64,000 nucleotides of DNA from Macrotrachela quadricornifera (GCA_022393335.1 JAJEKB010020567.1:87292-151291); one strand, 5' to 3'; counted from the stretch's first letter, positions 35,714-48,889 are shown. Numbers and translations: made by a program. Notes: generated by a model not told the origin, from the letters alone.

Positions 35714-37160
35714 TAAGTCCGCAATCTCCATAAAATGCTAGCTTTTCTGTCAATCATGCTCATTTCAAACGTTCGGATACCAGTAACTTCTCCAATAGGT
35801 ATACTATATTATAATTTTTTTCTACCTACATGAACGGATAATAAGATAAAACAGATTTTAAATTCTCGTTCTCCTGTTCCATCCACTCAAATATTTTCCA
35901 TCAAGATCAATGGAAGAAGTATTAAACAAGAATTTCAGCACAATTCACCTAGATCACATGCCATTCTCACTCAAAAATTGAACATTTAGAAAAAAGGCCT
36001 TTTTCTGTTTTTCGAGTTTGTATTCACATTTTTATTACTAAAAAATACTAGAGATGTTTAAAAGGTGTTTTAAGGGCTTTTGCCTTAATCTCATGATATA
36101 TTGATGCGAGAAATCGATGTTTCAAAGAGAAAGGCTGTGAAAGGCTTTTTTGAATTCGTCTAAGTATTTTTAATACTAAAAACAAGGTCTTTGTGAGGAG
36201 TAGGATTGTATTGTGACAAAAAAAGGAAGAGAGATTCGAAAGATAGTCGAAGCGTGCTTGCTGTTGAAAAAGGGAAGTATCTGTGATGATACGTTGAAAT
36301 GGGATCGTCTACTGGGTTACACAATAGTAAGCGTTGTCGGGTATGACCAGGTATGTAGAAATGCGACTACCCCAATACAAAGAGTATGCCATATCTGGCA
36401 GTAGGCTTTGGTCGTATACAACGGTGCTAGAAACGATCATAATACGGCGCATATAAAATGAGTGTTCGATGGTACGTATACGATCGTAAATATAACCTGT
36501 ACAGCCGTTTTCGGCAATGGAAACAACCGTTTACCGTCGTTATGCTCGATTTGGGTAAACTCACCGTTTTTACTTACTGGTTCTTAAGATCCTTTGTACT
36601 TGTGTGCTAATTAAATTCTAATTGCAGCATAGAAAACAACTATTGCAAAAAGAGCCTATTGTAAACTTGTAACTTTCGAAATAGAATAAAAGCTCAGTGT
36701 TTTTATTCTGTGATAACTGGCGATGGAAAGAATTAAATGAACATGAGAACAAAGGCTACCGCCATATAAAAACTTTTGCGGATCCAAAGATGCTCCGAAT
36801 AATAGGACTTCAGGATCTAAGAATATGACTAAGAACGAATTCTGGTCAATTTCAGACCAATTTCGATCAGTTCCAATTCTAGTTCCTGCCAATTACAAAT
36901 CAACAATTGAAATTGGAATTAATCAGAATTGAATTTGGTGCATTTCTACTGTCTCAACATTACTTTGTTTTATTCTTCTTTTATTTGATAGAAAACTGAC
37001 TGTTAATAAGTTTTGACATAATGAAATCTATCATTGAAGATAATTAGTTAAAAAATCAATAATAAATAATTTTAAGACATCATTTTATCAAAACTTGTTT
37101 TACTTTATTTTTCAAAGTAGAATAAAGATAAAATGCTACCCCTAGTTTTGTTCTTTAAAA

Positions 37161-38335
37161 AAAAACGTAGATAGTTGGATTCTTTTTAACAAGAAATTTT
37201 TGTCATTCACAACTGACTAATTTATTTCCAATTTCTCAAAAAAACATACTTTACGTACTCTATACGCGTCTTTTTTGTGCATAAATGATTTAGAAATAGA
37301 GATCAGATAGTTCAGAACTCTAAGTATGTATGTTTCTTGAAATCCAAGTCTTTTCAGACTTCTATTAACTGAAAAGCGTTCAGAATTGTTATTTAGAATT
37401 TGATCTTCTAAAGATCAGCAGATGAATTTGTTGTTGATTTTATAACCAATAAAGTAAAACTTGTATTTCCAAATTTCATAAGAAACTGATTTTCAAGAAA
37501 ATAGTAAATAGTTTCAGGATTCGTACGACCATTTCTAGAATTACTTGATCTACACTCTATAATTAATTGTCTAAATTACAATTCGCTCTGGATGGTCCTA
37601 GAAAGCAATGCTATTCTTATTTAATTCTTCATAGGAATTGCAATCATTCTATGAAACGTATTCAATTTCGTTTTCTTACAACGTCATAAAAGTTTATAGT
37701 AGTGGACAAAACTATAAAAACAGACTACTAGTTAACTATTCATTTCTAGTTTGTTTCTCTATACACGATGCAATCGATTGTTCTTTAGTCTCACAGATAG
37801 AACTTGATCTGCTCTTTCAGAGTACGATGCTAAAATAGTCTATTCAATGATTACGGAGAATAGTTTATATGTTATCTGATATTAGAGCATCTATTAATCA
37901 TATATATTCTATTCAGTCCAGTATCAACGCTGAGTTTGACTTGTTTTGGTCTCTTGTTGTGTGAATTGTAGAACTTCATTTTGAATCTTCCTTCACACAT
38001 TAATCTTCGCTCAGGTTATAGAAATGACTCGAGCGAGTTATCAAATAGTACTTCTGTCATGTGATGAGTGTTTTTCGAACGCGTTTCTGGTACTGCGAAA
38101 TACAGCATCAGCTGCATGCAAGAACACATCTCTTTCAAGAATCCTAAACTAAAAACAGCAAATTAGGTAATAGAAGATTTCTTGAGATGAAAATACTGAC
38201 AACACTGGCATCTTCCAACTACTATCCATGGTAAAATAAAATAAACGCGAATGTTTTTTGAATATCTCCTGAACAGAAGCAGCTATCGATCTGCGGTTTT
38301 CAGCATTCGAAACACAAATGTAGACGAAATACACA
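37161..38335. other. Intergenic, nothing supported
   Basis: No inverted arm, tandem array or coding-like segment with splice signals was recognised. A 66-codon plus-strand frame at 37,638-37,838 lacks any domain. Confidence 0.35.
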
Positions 38336-39069
38336 AATACAAAATTCATTACGATCGCAAAATTTTTTGAGATTTATAAAAATCCGAACTAAAGTTGAAC
38401 TTTCGGATTCAAAGTTTATCCATTGCGATAGGAGCTAAAAAATAAGGATTCGATACAGAAAATAATTTTCTTTCGATCCACGCTAAGCCAAAGTCTCTAA
38501 CATATTTCATTCAAGAGTTACAGGGGTTTTCCAGAAACTCCCTTCCCCTATTTTGTTACTTTGACCATAGATCACCCAAAAACACGTCAAAAGAGAGGTA
38601 ATTCATTACGCTGAGTTCAGTGGTGATGTTTATATTCAATTTTGTAACGATTTAAAACAATTATTTTAAAGTTTTCGAAATTTGAAATTTCGCTGCTATA
38701 TAGCGTTAAAAGCGGTTATTTCAAAAACCTTATAATATTTGTTTTTAATCGTCACAAAATTGAAAATGAATATCATCACTGAACTCAGTGTGGCGAATCA
38801 CTTCTGTCTTGTCCTGTTTTCGAATAATCTAAGGTCAAAATACCAAAATAGGGGAAGGGAGTTTCTGGAAAACCCCTGTAACTCTTGAATTAAACATGCT
38901 AGAGGCATCAACTTAGCGTAGATCGAAAAAAAATAATTTTCTATATCGAATTCTTATATTGCAGATCCTATTACAATGGGAAAACGTTGAATCCGAAAGT
39001 TCGACTTAAATCCCAATTTCTAGAAACCTCAAAAAAGTTTTGCGATCGTAATGAATTTTGTATTAGCGT
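38336..39069. repeat. Foldback pairing almost to its centre
   Basis: CAAAATTCATTACGATCGCA at 38,340 pairs with its complement ending near 39,063; GGAAAACCCCTGTAACTC pairs with GAGTTACAGGGGTTTTCC; the centre lies near 38,700 around TTTCGAAATTTGAAATTTCG. Arms are about 340 bp. A mariner-like foldback starts only about 10 bases beyond its right edge. Confidence 0.75.
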
Positions 39070-39079
39070 ATTTCTCTTA

Positions 39080-39893
39080 CTTAGGCCATACCAAAAGTAG
39101 TGAGCCTGATACTTTATTCTCGTATAGAAGGCTTCGAGAAATTTTTTTTACTAATTGATAGAGCGTGTTTCACTCTATTGTTCTATGCTATTTGATCAAT
39201 ATGAAACTGTTATCATAATAATAAAATTTCGATAAGATCGGTTTCTGTCGCATATGTGCTGGTAGCATGAAACCTCGTGTGTATTTTTTGAATAACTTTT
39301 CATAGAAACAAGACAGAGAACTGCAGTTTTCGCCGTTGGAAAGAGGAGATGAAGTCGCATCGAACCATATATTATCGATTTTTCTAACATGATTTCTGAC
39401 GGTTTTTTTATTCAATTTTCTAACCGTTGGAAAAACGCTTGTTTCATGAAAAAAAGAAAAAGCAGAAAATTTGATAGAATATCCTAGTAGAGGTTCGTCT
39501 AAAATAGGTATTATCCATAAATTATTAAATTTAAAGAGCTGAGTCTTTCGCAGTTTGTAGATCTTCGATTAACGGTTTGAATGTGAACACGATTATTGAA
39601 AACTTACTGTAAACAACTCATGGAATAGAACTCCTCTTTAAAAAGTGAGCTAAAACCTCACAAAAAGCAGGTTAGAAAAATTAGTAATTCACAGCTTGAT
39701 GTGTCTTCATCTCCTCTTTTCAACGGCGAAAACCGCAGTTCTCTGTCTTGTTTCTATGAAAAGTTATTCCAAAAATACACACGAGGTTTCATGCTGCCAG
39801 CACATATGCGACAGAAACCGATCTTATCGAAACTTTATTATTATGATAACAGTTTCATATTGATCAAATAGCATAGAAAAATAGAGTGAAACA
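39080..39893. mobile_element. Mariner-like foldback, right end truncated
   Basis: A second copy of the family at 5,384-6,297. It starts after TA with CTTAGGCCATACCAAAAGTA and has matching arms (CGATAAGATCGGTTTCTGTC and complement; GAAAGAGGAGATGAAGTCGC and complement). The right arm stops at about 39,893 in AATAGAGTGAAAC, roughly 100 bp short of the expected tip, so this copy cannot be mobilised by terminal recognition. Confidence 0.75.
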
Positions 39894-40355
39894 TTCAGGG
39901 ATATTTTTGTATATTGCGCAACTTTCTTTATATCTCCTGTATGCTAGATTTCCTAGATATGTGAAAGTCTTTATTGAAGCAATTACTCATGACCAAGAGC
40001 AATTCTCGCTTCTCTGTATTCTTATGCTTCAGATAGTTTCAACTTCAGCTTTCAAGAAATCATATTAGAAGGTCTATAAACAAAACGCTCGAGGAAGTAA
40101 CATATAACCCATTATACAAATATCTTTGTTATTAGATAGAAAAATGTTCTGATTAGATATGCACTACAAACATACTGTAGTTCCATGTTTTGGATGATGC
40201 TGCTTATTTGTTTTTAGCCCTCTACATTGTAAAACGAGAGATTTACATAAATAAACCTAATTGAGTTCACAATTTAACCGCTAACAAAGTTAACTTAGTT
40301 GCTAATATCTTCATATTTAGACAGAGAGATCGAAAAAAAAAATAAGCTTCTCGTT

Positions 40356-41521
40356 TTAGAATGTAACAATGCTAGTGAATAAAGCATTTTGAAAGTCAAT
40401 ACCCTTCGATGCATTGATTTTCCGACCATATCTTGTTGTGGTTATAGCAGTACTAGGAGCATTATCGTTGTTATTATCTGAAAATATACAAGATACTCAA
40501 AAGATGATAATATACAAGACAACAAACTTTGCGATATTGGTTCTTTATCATCAGTAGTATTTTTGAGATGTGATGTGATGTATCTTTGTATGAGTTCATC
40601 TCTGAATAAGTTAACGTCGATTATTTGTAATGAATCATCAAGAGAGCAACTGCATTGATATGGTAGAGTGTAAGCATTTGCATGTCCTTCTTCAATCCAA
40701 CTAGGTAAGGCAAAATCTATCGATTCACTCAAATTAGCATCTTCTGCGAAGCTCTGTGTCAGAGTACCAGCTGCTAGCACTATGAATTCATTTGGATGTT
40801 GAAGAACATGATGATAACGAATACGGTTTTTGTTCAGCATCGAAGGATCGATCAGTAATCGTCCATGATCAAGACAAATACGAGAGTTCGGTTGGTCAAC
40901 TATTTTTTGTAGTATCTCTCGTTCACGACTTGGAATAATATACCAATGATTAGCACCACCTTGATGATGATAATTAATTGAGAAAAGATGCTGTTTAGCA
41001 CAAGCCAAAGGAAAGATAGCACCTGATTCGAATGCTCTATTTAAACGTGGAACGATTTGACGCGTAAGATTTTTACCACCTATCTTAAGAATTGATTGAC
41101 TAGGTAACCGTTGTATACGAAAATTACTAGAAGAGCCTTTTTGTAAAAAACAACTCTTATTTGATAACACTAAAGTGTTCAATGGTCGTCTTTCATCGTG
41201 AGAACATGCTAATGACGACCAAAAACTATGTTCATCTGTTACTGGTGCATGTTGTACTGTATCTTTGTCATCATGATCAGCTTCTTTCACGATATAAACA
41301 AGTTCATCTTTTCTTTTCTTCACAATTTCTCGAACAGGTGTAATAGAAGACAGATTTTGCTGTCGTTTCTTCAACGCCAGTTGACAATCGGCTTTTGGTA
41401 TTATTTTAATGGCACCAAATTCTTTCAGAAGCTCTTCATGTTTGTGTACAAAACCAATAAGATTGTGAAGATCGATGGCATTTACATGGAATGTTGGAAC
41501 ATTCAATGAAATTGATGACAT
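40356..41521 (-). CDS. JmjN/JmjC-domain protein, catalytic residues lost
   Basis: Minus-strand exons 41,521-40,528 and 40,477-40,356 join across a 50-bp intron (GTTTGT..TTTCAG) to give 371 residues; without splicing a hydrophobic tail and an early stop would appear. Residues about 7-46 match a JmjN domain (NVPTFHVNAIDLHNLIGFV, FGAIKIIP). Residues about 165-275 match JmjC (HLFSINYHHQGGANHWYIIP, ESIDFALPSWIEEG). Active JmjC histone demethylases bind Fe(II) with HxE/D and a later His. Here the aligned positions are A173, A175 and, by my alignment, E260. The protein is therefore probably a non-enzymatic chromatin factor, in the manner of JARID2. No ARID, PHD or Tudor domain is visible; residues 85-160 are unassigned. 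Confidence 0.8.
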
Positions 41522-43660
41522 TGTATGTTAAAAATCTGTAAATAGAACATAAAAAAATAATCACTTCGCTAGCAAACAACCACATATTCCAATGAGTCAT
41601 TCAAAAAAACCGAGCCATCTTTGTGAATTTTTAGACTCTTCGTAATCTCTCAAAGAATTGTCTCTGAGCGCATTCTTTAAACAACTTTTATTTTAATAGT
41701 GTCATTCGCTTTATACATATTTCCCTATGGAAGATCTTTGTTATTTCAGTGTCGGATTCTGAGTGGACATGATTAGGATCCTGTAAGAATTCACCCTTTT
41801 TACCTGAGTAATCGACGAAATCCTCAAAGAAATGTGTAGACATGGAATTCTCGGATCCTTTTAGGATTTCAATAACGCAAATTGAAAGGAAGCGATTCTT
41901 GATCACATCTTTTAGGATCTGATCAAGTTTTCTGAAAGATGTTATAAAATTTCTCGATAGAATCTTTGTAGAATTCGACCAGGTTCTCTTCACGATATTA
42001 TCGATTATTTGGCACGATCTCGACAGAATTTTCTAAATAGAACATATGAGAAAAGAATGCATAAAATATCGATCGCTAGACATTCACTGTACATGCCGAT
42101 CAGCTTATCGAGCTGGATATGTCATGTCACTCTATTATCATTTCAACTTGCACTATCTTAACTTCTGCCTTTAGTATGAACTTCTATTTGAATTCTATGT
42201 GAATACGAATTATTTCACAAAAACTCTGGAAAAAGCAATATTATTTTAGATATGTATTTTAGTCAGTGAAATTGTACTGTTTCTTTTATTTCAGTTCTAT
42301 TTAGAAATAGATTGTATTTTTTTCGAACATAATCAAAGCTATAAGTATTTTCTATTGAAAGATTTGCTGCTGACTAAAATTATCTTTATGATGAAAAGAA
42401 CTTTGACAGTGACTACTTCGAAATTAGCACTCCTAATTTAATGATTTTCAATTTTCTTTTACTGATAAAAATAAAAACCATGAACTCATTCGTGTAGTCT
42501 CCATCTCAAGATAACTTTTATATACACTCCAAAAAGAGTTAGAATATTTTTTCTAAGATTTTTATGATTCGTTCTATTTCTTTATCAAGCGGATCAATCA
42601 AGATTACGGAAATATATGAGTAGATTATTGTTCAATTTTCAGAATTTTGTCGTATTTGCAACAAACTATTATACAATCTTAAGAAATCTTTCTATTTATT
42701 TCTGTTATAACTTTGCTTAAGATCGGTATTGAAATTCGGTAGTGTTTTATAGATATACAAACCTTCAAATAATGCTAACCTGACCCTATCTAAAAACTGT
42801 TTTATTCATTCTTGTTAAATTCTTGACAGGATCCTGAAAATTAAGTTATGAATAGTTGCTAAACACAAACCTAAAAAGATTCTAACTGGTTCCTTATATT
42901 TTCTTATCAAGATCCTCAGTACACTTATATTCTCTTAAAGCATTTGAAATATCTGTTCTTGAACAGTTCCGCTTAGGATTTTGATAAAAGTTTAGCAGGA
43001 TTTCTTAATTTCATGTCCTCATCGATCTTGCTATTATCATGCCAAAATTCTTGACGGACATGACTATCATTCCTATCAGGATCCTGATACAACGATTTGA
43101 CCGAGATCGTGACAAAAATTTGAAAAGTCTGTGCCAAATCCTTTTTCTTAATCTTGAAGGAATCTACTCAAGAATTTTGAGTAAATTTTTATAAGGTCCT
43201 ACATTCTCAACTTTGAAGAATATCTGGGCAGAATCTTAAATGAGTCCCAAGCAAGATCTTGTTTTACCTCAAAAACGCTGGAAACAAAAATTACCAAGAT
43301 TCGAAGCAGAATCCTGAACAAAATTGAGACTAGGGAGTTTGATCGTAGTAAAGAATAATGAAAAATAATGACAGATAGCATTTCATAGCCGAGATTTCAT
43401 AAGAAGATTTAGATGGCTTTTCTATGTTTGTCTAGTTTTTGACAAATAATTTATTCTTTAAGGGAAGGAAGATGCTGGAGAAATGCCTATTTACAATGGA
43501 TAGATCTATACTATAAATGTGCTAGATGACACATATCTAGGTTAAATTAAAGTTCTCAATGCCAAATTACTTAATTTAAAATATTAGCTGATGTTTGCTT
43601 GCATGAACAGAGATTATTGAATTTTACTGTATTGACACTTTTAGTGTAGTAACACCATTA
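41522..43660. other. Intergenic, irregular AGGATCCTG-rich tract
   Basis: The motif AGGATCCTG or close variants recurs irregularly (about 41,776, 41,853, 42,829, 43,079). The region reads like very old repeat DNA. There is no intact frame; the 101-codon minus-strand frame at 41,688-41,993 has no domain. The upstream region of the JmjC gene is at its left edge, with no clear TATA box. Confidence 0.35.
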
Positions 43661-43664
43661 TACA

Positions 43665-45720
43665 GGAATTATTCATATCCAATTCATATGGACGTAAATA
43701 GACAGTAGGATATCCCTAGTATATTTATTTGTATAGTTTGAATTGATTATTATTATGAAAATGTAATTCTTTTAGCAGTTGTAGTGCATGCATAATCCTA
43801 ATGATCTGGTATTGTTTTAGATCTATATATAGATTAGATATGAAACATGTTAAGGGGGATTCTCCCATCTAAAAGTCGATTTTTCTTGAAAAATTCGATT
43901 TTTGAAATAGCACATATTCTTGTAGCCCTAAGTGTTCTCTCTCAGAATATATACAAATTATATAAGACTGGAATATCTTTTGCCTAATTTTAGTCTGTTT
44001 ACTAAAAACCATACTGGAAAATCGACTTGTTTGTTGATTTGTTTTTCTTAGTTACCGATAATCAATACCGTTTTATCGTCTTTTTTTCCACTAAAAAAAC
44101 CATAACCGTATTGAATAATCATGTTCTGACTGTTACAGTCTAATAAGGAAGCTTCAAATAAAGTGGTCAAGATAAGCTACATGTAAATGGCTCTACATAT
44201 ACGAAATTGTCATCGCTGATCGTCTCATATTTGCCTCGACGAAGAATATTCCTATCGATGCATGACGCTACAATACCATATTCTCCTTTTTAAATTACTC
44301 ATACTCATTGAACATTGATCATTAATGTTCACCATCTATTAGTATTTATAAATCATATCTGAGATGTCTGAATATCGTTTAATCAGTCACTGGATACATC
44401 TCGGTAAAGCTTGGACAGAATCTGATTGGTCGAAAGACTCTAAAATAAGTTCCATCAACCTTTGTATTTAGCGTGAATATGCAGCTTATCTTGACCAAAT
44501 GAAGTAATTTTGGAAAAGATGGCGCTACAGTAAATTTGGATTCATGTGAGCTCTCCCTCTAGCTAAGTTCTGTCTGCAAGCGGGAAAAAGAGAGAGTACA
44601 CTCATCGATGAATGTATATCTGAACGTATATTAAAAATGAGTGAATATGAAAACAGACTGCACATGCATGCAAAAAAGAGAACCAGAAAAAGAATGGTAT
44701 TAAAGATTACATTCTTTCTCGAAAAACAGAACATGAAATGAAGTAGCACAAAACACTATGTGAATGAAAAGAAAAAAAGAATATTTCTAAAAGTGGTGCA
44801 TAGCAGGGGAGAAAGAGAAACAGCAGCGAGGACACTCGTCGTCGCTAACAATTCAAAAAATAACTTAATTTTTTCTCGAAAAAACTGTCAACTTTAAGAA
44901 ATTTTGACGTACTTTTCAATGATATATAATATGTTCTAGTTTTCTACACAAGAACATCACCAACTACTTCGTCATGTTGTTATTCATTTTTCTCAGTTTT
45001 CAGCTTTTTACTGTTTACTGACTGCTGGGGAACAGTTTTCCAGTTCACCTTTTGAGATACGCTGCTGGTATTTTTTTATTCGAAAGACGAGATTTTTTTC
45101 TAGAAATTGATGAAACGGCTTTCTAAAATATATTTTCGTTGTTCAGATATTTGAAAATCTTTGGAAGAGTTCAAAGTAGTTCTTGCGGTTTTCGTTTTAA
45201 AACGATCACTACAATTCAACAAAGACGAATTTCAAAAAACTGTTTCTACAATTATTAGATAAAAGATTTTTCTTCATTTTGAAATAAAGTTCAACATTTC
45301 TCATGCCACCATACATCAGGAAAATGTTCCATGCCGAAAGCTCCGTTTTCATGACTAAATTGAGTATAACTCATTGATTATCAAAAATAATTGGTTGAAA
45401 TATTTTTCAAATGCTAGCTACATTAACTTTTCGATTTCCTGAAAATTTTTATCCAAATCTGTTGTATTATTTAGAAAATAGGTTTCAAGAGGAGGAGCTT
45501 CCTCTTTAAATAGAATGATCATAAGAGAACGCTTAATAATCCTCATTTCTAGTAAAACATAGACCTAAAACAATACCAGATCATTAGAACTGCGCATGTA
45601 CTACAACTACTAAAAAAATCACATTTTCATGATAATAATTAATTCAAACTATAAAAATAAATATCCTAGGGATAGTCTACTGTTTATTCACGCCCATACG
45701 AAGTGGATATACAATCTGCA
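43665..45720. repeat. Diverged inverted repeat with 1.7-kb spacer
   Basis: Left arm at about 43,665-43,835 (TCTGGTATTGTTTTAG, GTAGTGCATGCATAATCC) pairs with right arm at about 45,550-45,720 (CTAAAACAATACCAGA, ATGTACTACAACTACT). The spacer contains a small TIR element at 44,164-44,497 and otherwise unassigned DNA. Confidence 0.6.
44164..44497. mobile_element. Small terminal-inverted-repeat element
   Basis: TGGTCAAGATAAGCTACAT at the left and its near-complement ATGCAGCTTATCTTGACCA at the right bound a 334-bp segment without coding capacity. No clear target duplication could be read, so the superfamily is open. Confidence 0.5.
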
Positions 45721-45769
45721 CAAAAACTTCTGGGACATTGAAGAATGACTCCTCAAATTTCGTTATTCC

Positions 45770-46945
45770 ATTACATTTGAATTTCACACATGTAGTAAAT
45801 ATAGTTATTAATTAAGCATTCATATTATAACATACAAACACAAAACTTTTGTATTTAATATAAAAAATTAAGAGAAACAAAAATTGACCAGCATCGACGT
45901 ACAATTTGAGCTGAATACATCGAAATTTGGTATACAGTGCTTTCAAATCAAATGTGGTATTCTCAATCTCAATTGTTGTTTTCTTTTTACATAATATGGG
46001 AGTGATCAACTTGAGTAGTATCCCAGCATTAATTTTTTCATTTACACATTGGAAAAAGCTGATTTTTTTACCATATATACTACATATATAATGCTATTCA
46101 CCTGTCACTATTTGAAATTTATATATCACTAGAAACGAGAATTATCAAGTGCGTCTCTGTGTACAAGATGTAAACAAATGCCACGCGAAGCACGTTTAGC
46201 ACAATAAACACAGAGACGCACTTGACAATTCTTGTTTCTAGTGATATATAAATTTCAAATAGTGACAGATGAATAGCATTATATATGTAGTATATATGGT
46301 AAAAAAATCAGCTTTTTCCAATGTGCAAATGAAAAAAATTAATGCTGAGGTACCGCTCAAGTTGGTCACTCCCATATCTTCTCTCAGAAATTGTGGACAA
46401 CAATACTCGAGTTCTATAGGATACTCCGTGCAATTTTCAGATCAGTTTGTTGCAATCTCACTAAGTTTCGATTAAGAAAGCTATTTTTCTGAAGACTAAT
46501 CGTAAAGTTAATATGATTAGAGTTTTTGAGTACCTCAATGAATCTTCGTACAATTTGTATTGCAGATGGATACATATAAGGGCTACATAATGGTCAATTC
46601 CTCGACCCACAGCGATCTTATGTTCTTGAGGCTATAAGACTCGTAATAGTATAAGCTACTGCTCATTGTAGCTCTTCTCCAACTCAATTAATAAAATTCG
46701 GATTGTTATCGCTGCTATACATAAGTCATGTAGTGGATGTGCACAAATTTTTAGTCTCGTATCTCTCACAGTTACTAAAATATGAGGTGGATACTTTTGA
46801 GAAATGTCTGTCCCAGAAATTTTTTCTGCTGATCAATTTTTGCTTCCTCTAAATTTTCATATTAAAAAGAAAAGTTTTGTATTTGCATGTTATAATATGA
46901 AAGCTTAATCAACAACCACATTCACTGCATGTGTGAAATTTAAGT
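45770..46945. repeat. Foldback with near-identical central palindrome
   Basis: The outer arms pair as CATATTATAACATACAAACA (45,822) with TGTTATAATATGAAAG near 46,888. The inner part, about 45,990-46,385, is almost perfectly palindromic: TGGAAAAAGCTGATTTTTTT and GATATATAAATTTCAAATAG both recur as complements with hardly a mismatch, around a loop of about 45 bp containing GTAAACAAATGCCACGCG. Frames on either strand here are arm sequence. Confidence 0.8.
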
Positions 46946-47027
46946 TAAATGAGATAATGATATTTTAGGAATCGTTCATATACCAATATCCAGTATAAAA
47001 AAAAAGTGAAATTAAGGATTGAATATT

Positions 47028-47189
47028 CTAACAATAAGAGCAAATGCTCGGAAGTTTTTGAAAGATTTCGAAAAATTGCAATATATTATAAGCTGTGTGG
47101 AATTTAAACCCAACCATCTCGTGTGTCATCTTGACCTCGTCTCGATCTTCTTCTGATGAATATTTCCAATTATACGTTTGTACTTCATC
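47028..47189 (-). CDS. Possible terminal exon, unknown protein
   Basis: On the minus strand TATATAG is followed by a frame reading DEVQTYNWKYSSEEDRDEVK, MTHEMVGFKFHTAYN and on to a stop at 47,028 (about 53 codons). The charged, varied composition looks like real coding sequence, and the plus-strand frame over the same bases is its Ser-rich shadow. A GTTGGG donor after HEM could end the exon earlier. I found no upstream exon and recognise no family. Confidence 0.35.
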   Translation of the reverse strand, partial: DEVQTYNWKYSSEEDRDEVKMTHEMVGFKFHTAYNILQFFEIFQKLPSICSYC

Positions 47190-48889
47190 CTATATATTCT
47201 ATTTATTTTCTTTTGTTTATCCTAAAATGTTATGTGTCCAAATGCAAAAAGCGTATATTTTTATACACTTTTGTCCTTGAACTATTAAGAAAATAATATT
47301 ACGAAAAAACTCTCTGAAAAAGACATTTACTGTAGTCAATAGAACAATAGAGAGACAAACACTCCTTTAAGATGAAAATTTTGGATGAAAAACTATCCTA
47401 TGACTTTCCGGTGATCAAAAAGATATTTTTCAGAAAATTTCATTAGATTTATTCGTATCGTGTCCAAATAGAAGAAGAATAGACGGAGAGAAAAACAAAG
47501 TTTCTTTTTTATATTTATAGATAATATATAGTTAAAAGTTGTACAATGAACAAAAAATCTTACTGACCTTAGTTTATTAGTCTATGCGATGGTTTTTATC
47601 AATTGAAAAATAATATTTATATAATAGAAAATAAGTGGTAAGTTGATATCTTTCTGATTGAATGTTTTATTTAAACATTAATAAAAAAAAATTTAACATA
47701 TAATAAAATAGATATATTTAAGTCTTATTTCAAATATTTATCTATAATAATGAGCTAATATATTATTAACAAATATATGTATACAAATAAAAGTGTTTTG
47801 ATTTTTTTTTCAAGTATGAAAGTGATTATAGACCAAGGACCTGTATCGTTTTATTTGCATGATTGATTTTTTTTTCTATTTCTTTTTCTTTTGTGTCGGA
47901 TGAAAACGTTGTTTATTACTAATATACATAAGTACATGCGTTATTCGTTCTCTTAAATCTTAATGATTGAAAATTGTATTCTGTTACTTTCTCTCATAGA
48001 TTTGTTTTTTCGTTTAGTAATTTTTGTATTATTAATAACACGTGGATAGATTAATCTATTCAAACATATATATCGGATAGAAAAGAACAGAATAAACAAC
48101 GTTTTTATTATATTAAAATCGATCAAAATCACACTATCTTCATTCTATTATTATCTATATTTTGACTAAAAATTAAAATTAATTTAATTAAAAACTTTTT
48201 TTAGCTTTCATTTCGTTTCATTAAAATTATATATAATTTAAAACTATTTTAATCTATTATATTTTGAAAGGTAATTAACAATTTAAATTTCATTTTCACA
48301 TTTTTTTTTATTCTTTATCATGTTTTTTCTAATGAATAAAATATATTGATTGTATAATGTCTATATAGTCATATAGAGGAAGACACTATCTTCAATTAAT
48401 CACATTTCTAAAAGCTATTCCTACCATTAAATATAAATAATTGTTTATTTTATATATAATTATCTCTTTTTTATCTTGATTTTTAATGATTAATGTTAAG
48501 GACTTATCACAATTTCATCTTTTTATCATATACTCTCAAATACAAGTTAATATTCGATTCATTTAATTAATCTTCTTTGCTTGTTTACAAAAATAAATAA
48601 ATATGGATTTTTATATTAGTAGTGATGATCATGATAATATTCGATAATATACTTGAAAAAAAACGAAAATAATTCCCAGCTATACATTCAATTTATGTCA
48701 AATATGTTCTATATAGACAAATTATTTATCTAAATTCATAAAATAGATAGATTTCGTATTTATTTTCGAAATTATTCTATTGAGAAATAATGTAATTGAC
48801 ATTATACTAACGTTAACACATTCGACGCGATGGAGACCACCGGTGGGCCCCACTTTGCATTTCATATTTTAATCTCTAAATACGTCTTA
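47190..48889. other. Very AT-rich intergenic tract
   Basis: Long T and A runs, for example at about 47,810-47,900 and 48,140-48,320, with no coding-like frame and no clear repeat structure. Confidence 0.4.

Larger units (their letters stand above)
33020..37160. repeat. 4-kb foldback enclosing another foldback
   Basis: Left arm at about 33,020-33,420 and right arm at about 36,740-37,160 are reverse complements, for example AATAAATAATTTTAAGACAT (37,062) against its complement near 33,131, and TCAAAATTCATTAACAGTCA against TGACTGTTAATAAGTTTTGA. Tips are near GGGTGGTACTTTA on the left and the complement of GGGGTAGCATTTTA on the right. The long loop contains copy D (33,663-35,713). The remaining loop, 35,714-36,740, has a 63-codon frame at 36,213 and a slightly GC-richer block at 36,400-36,560, neither identifiable. 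Confidence 0.75.
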
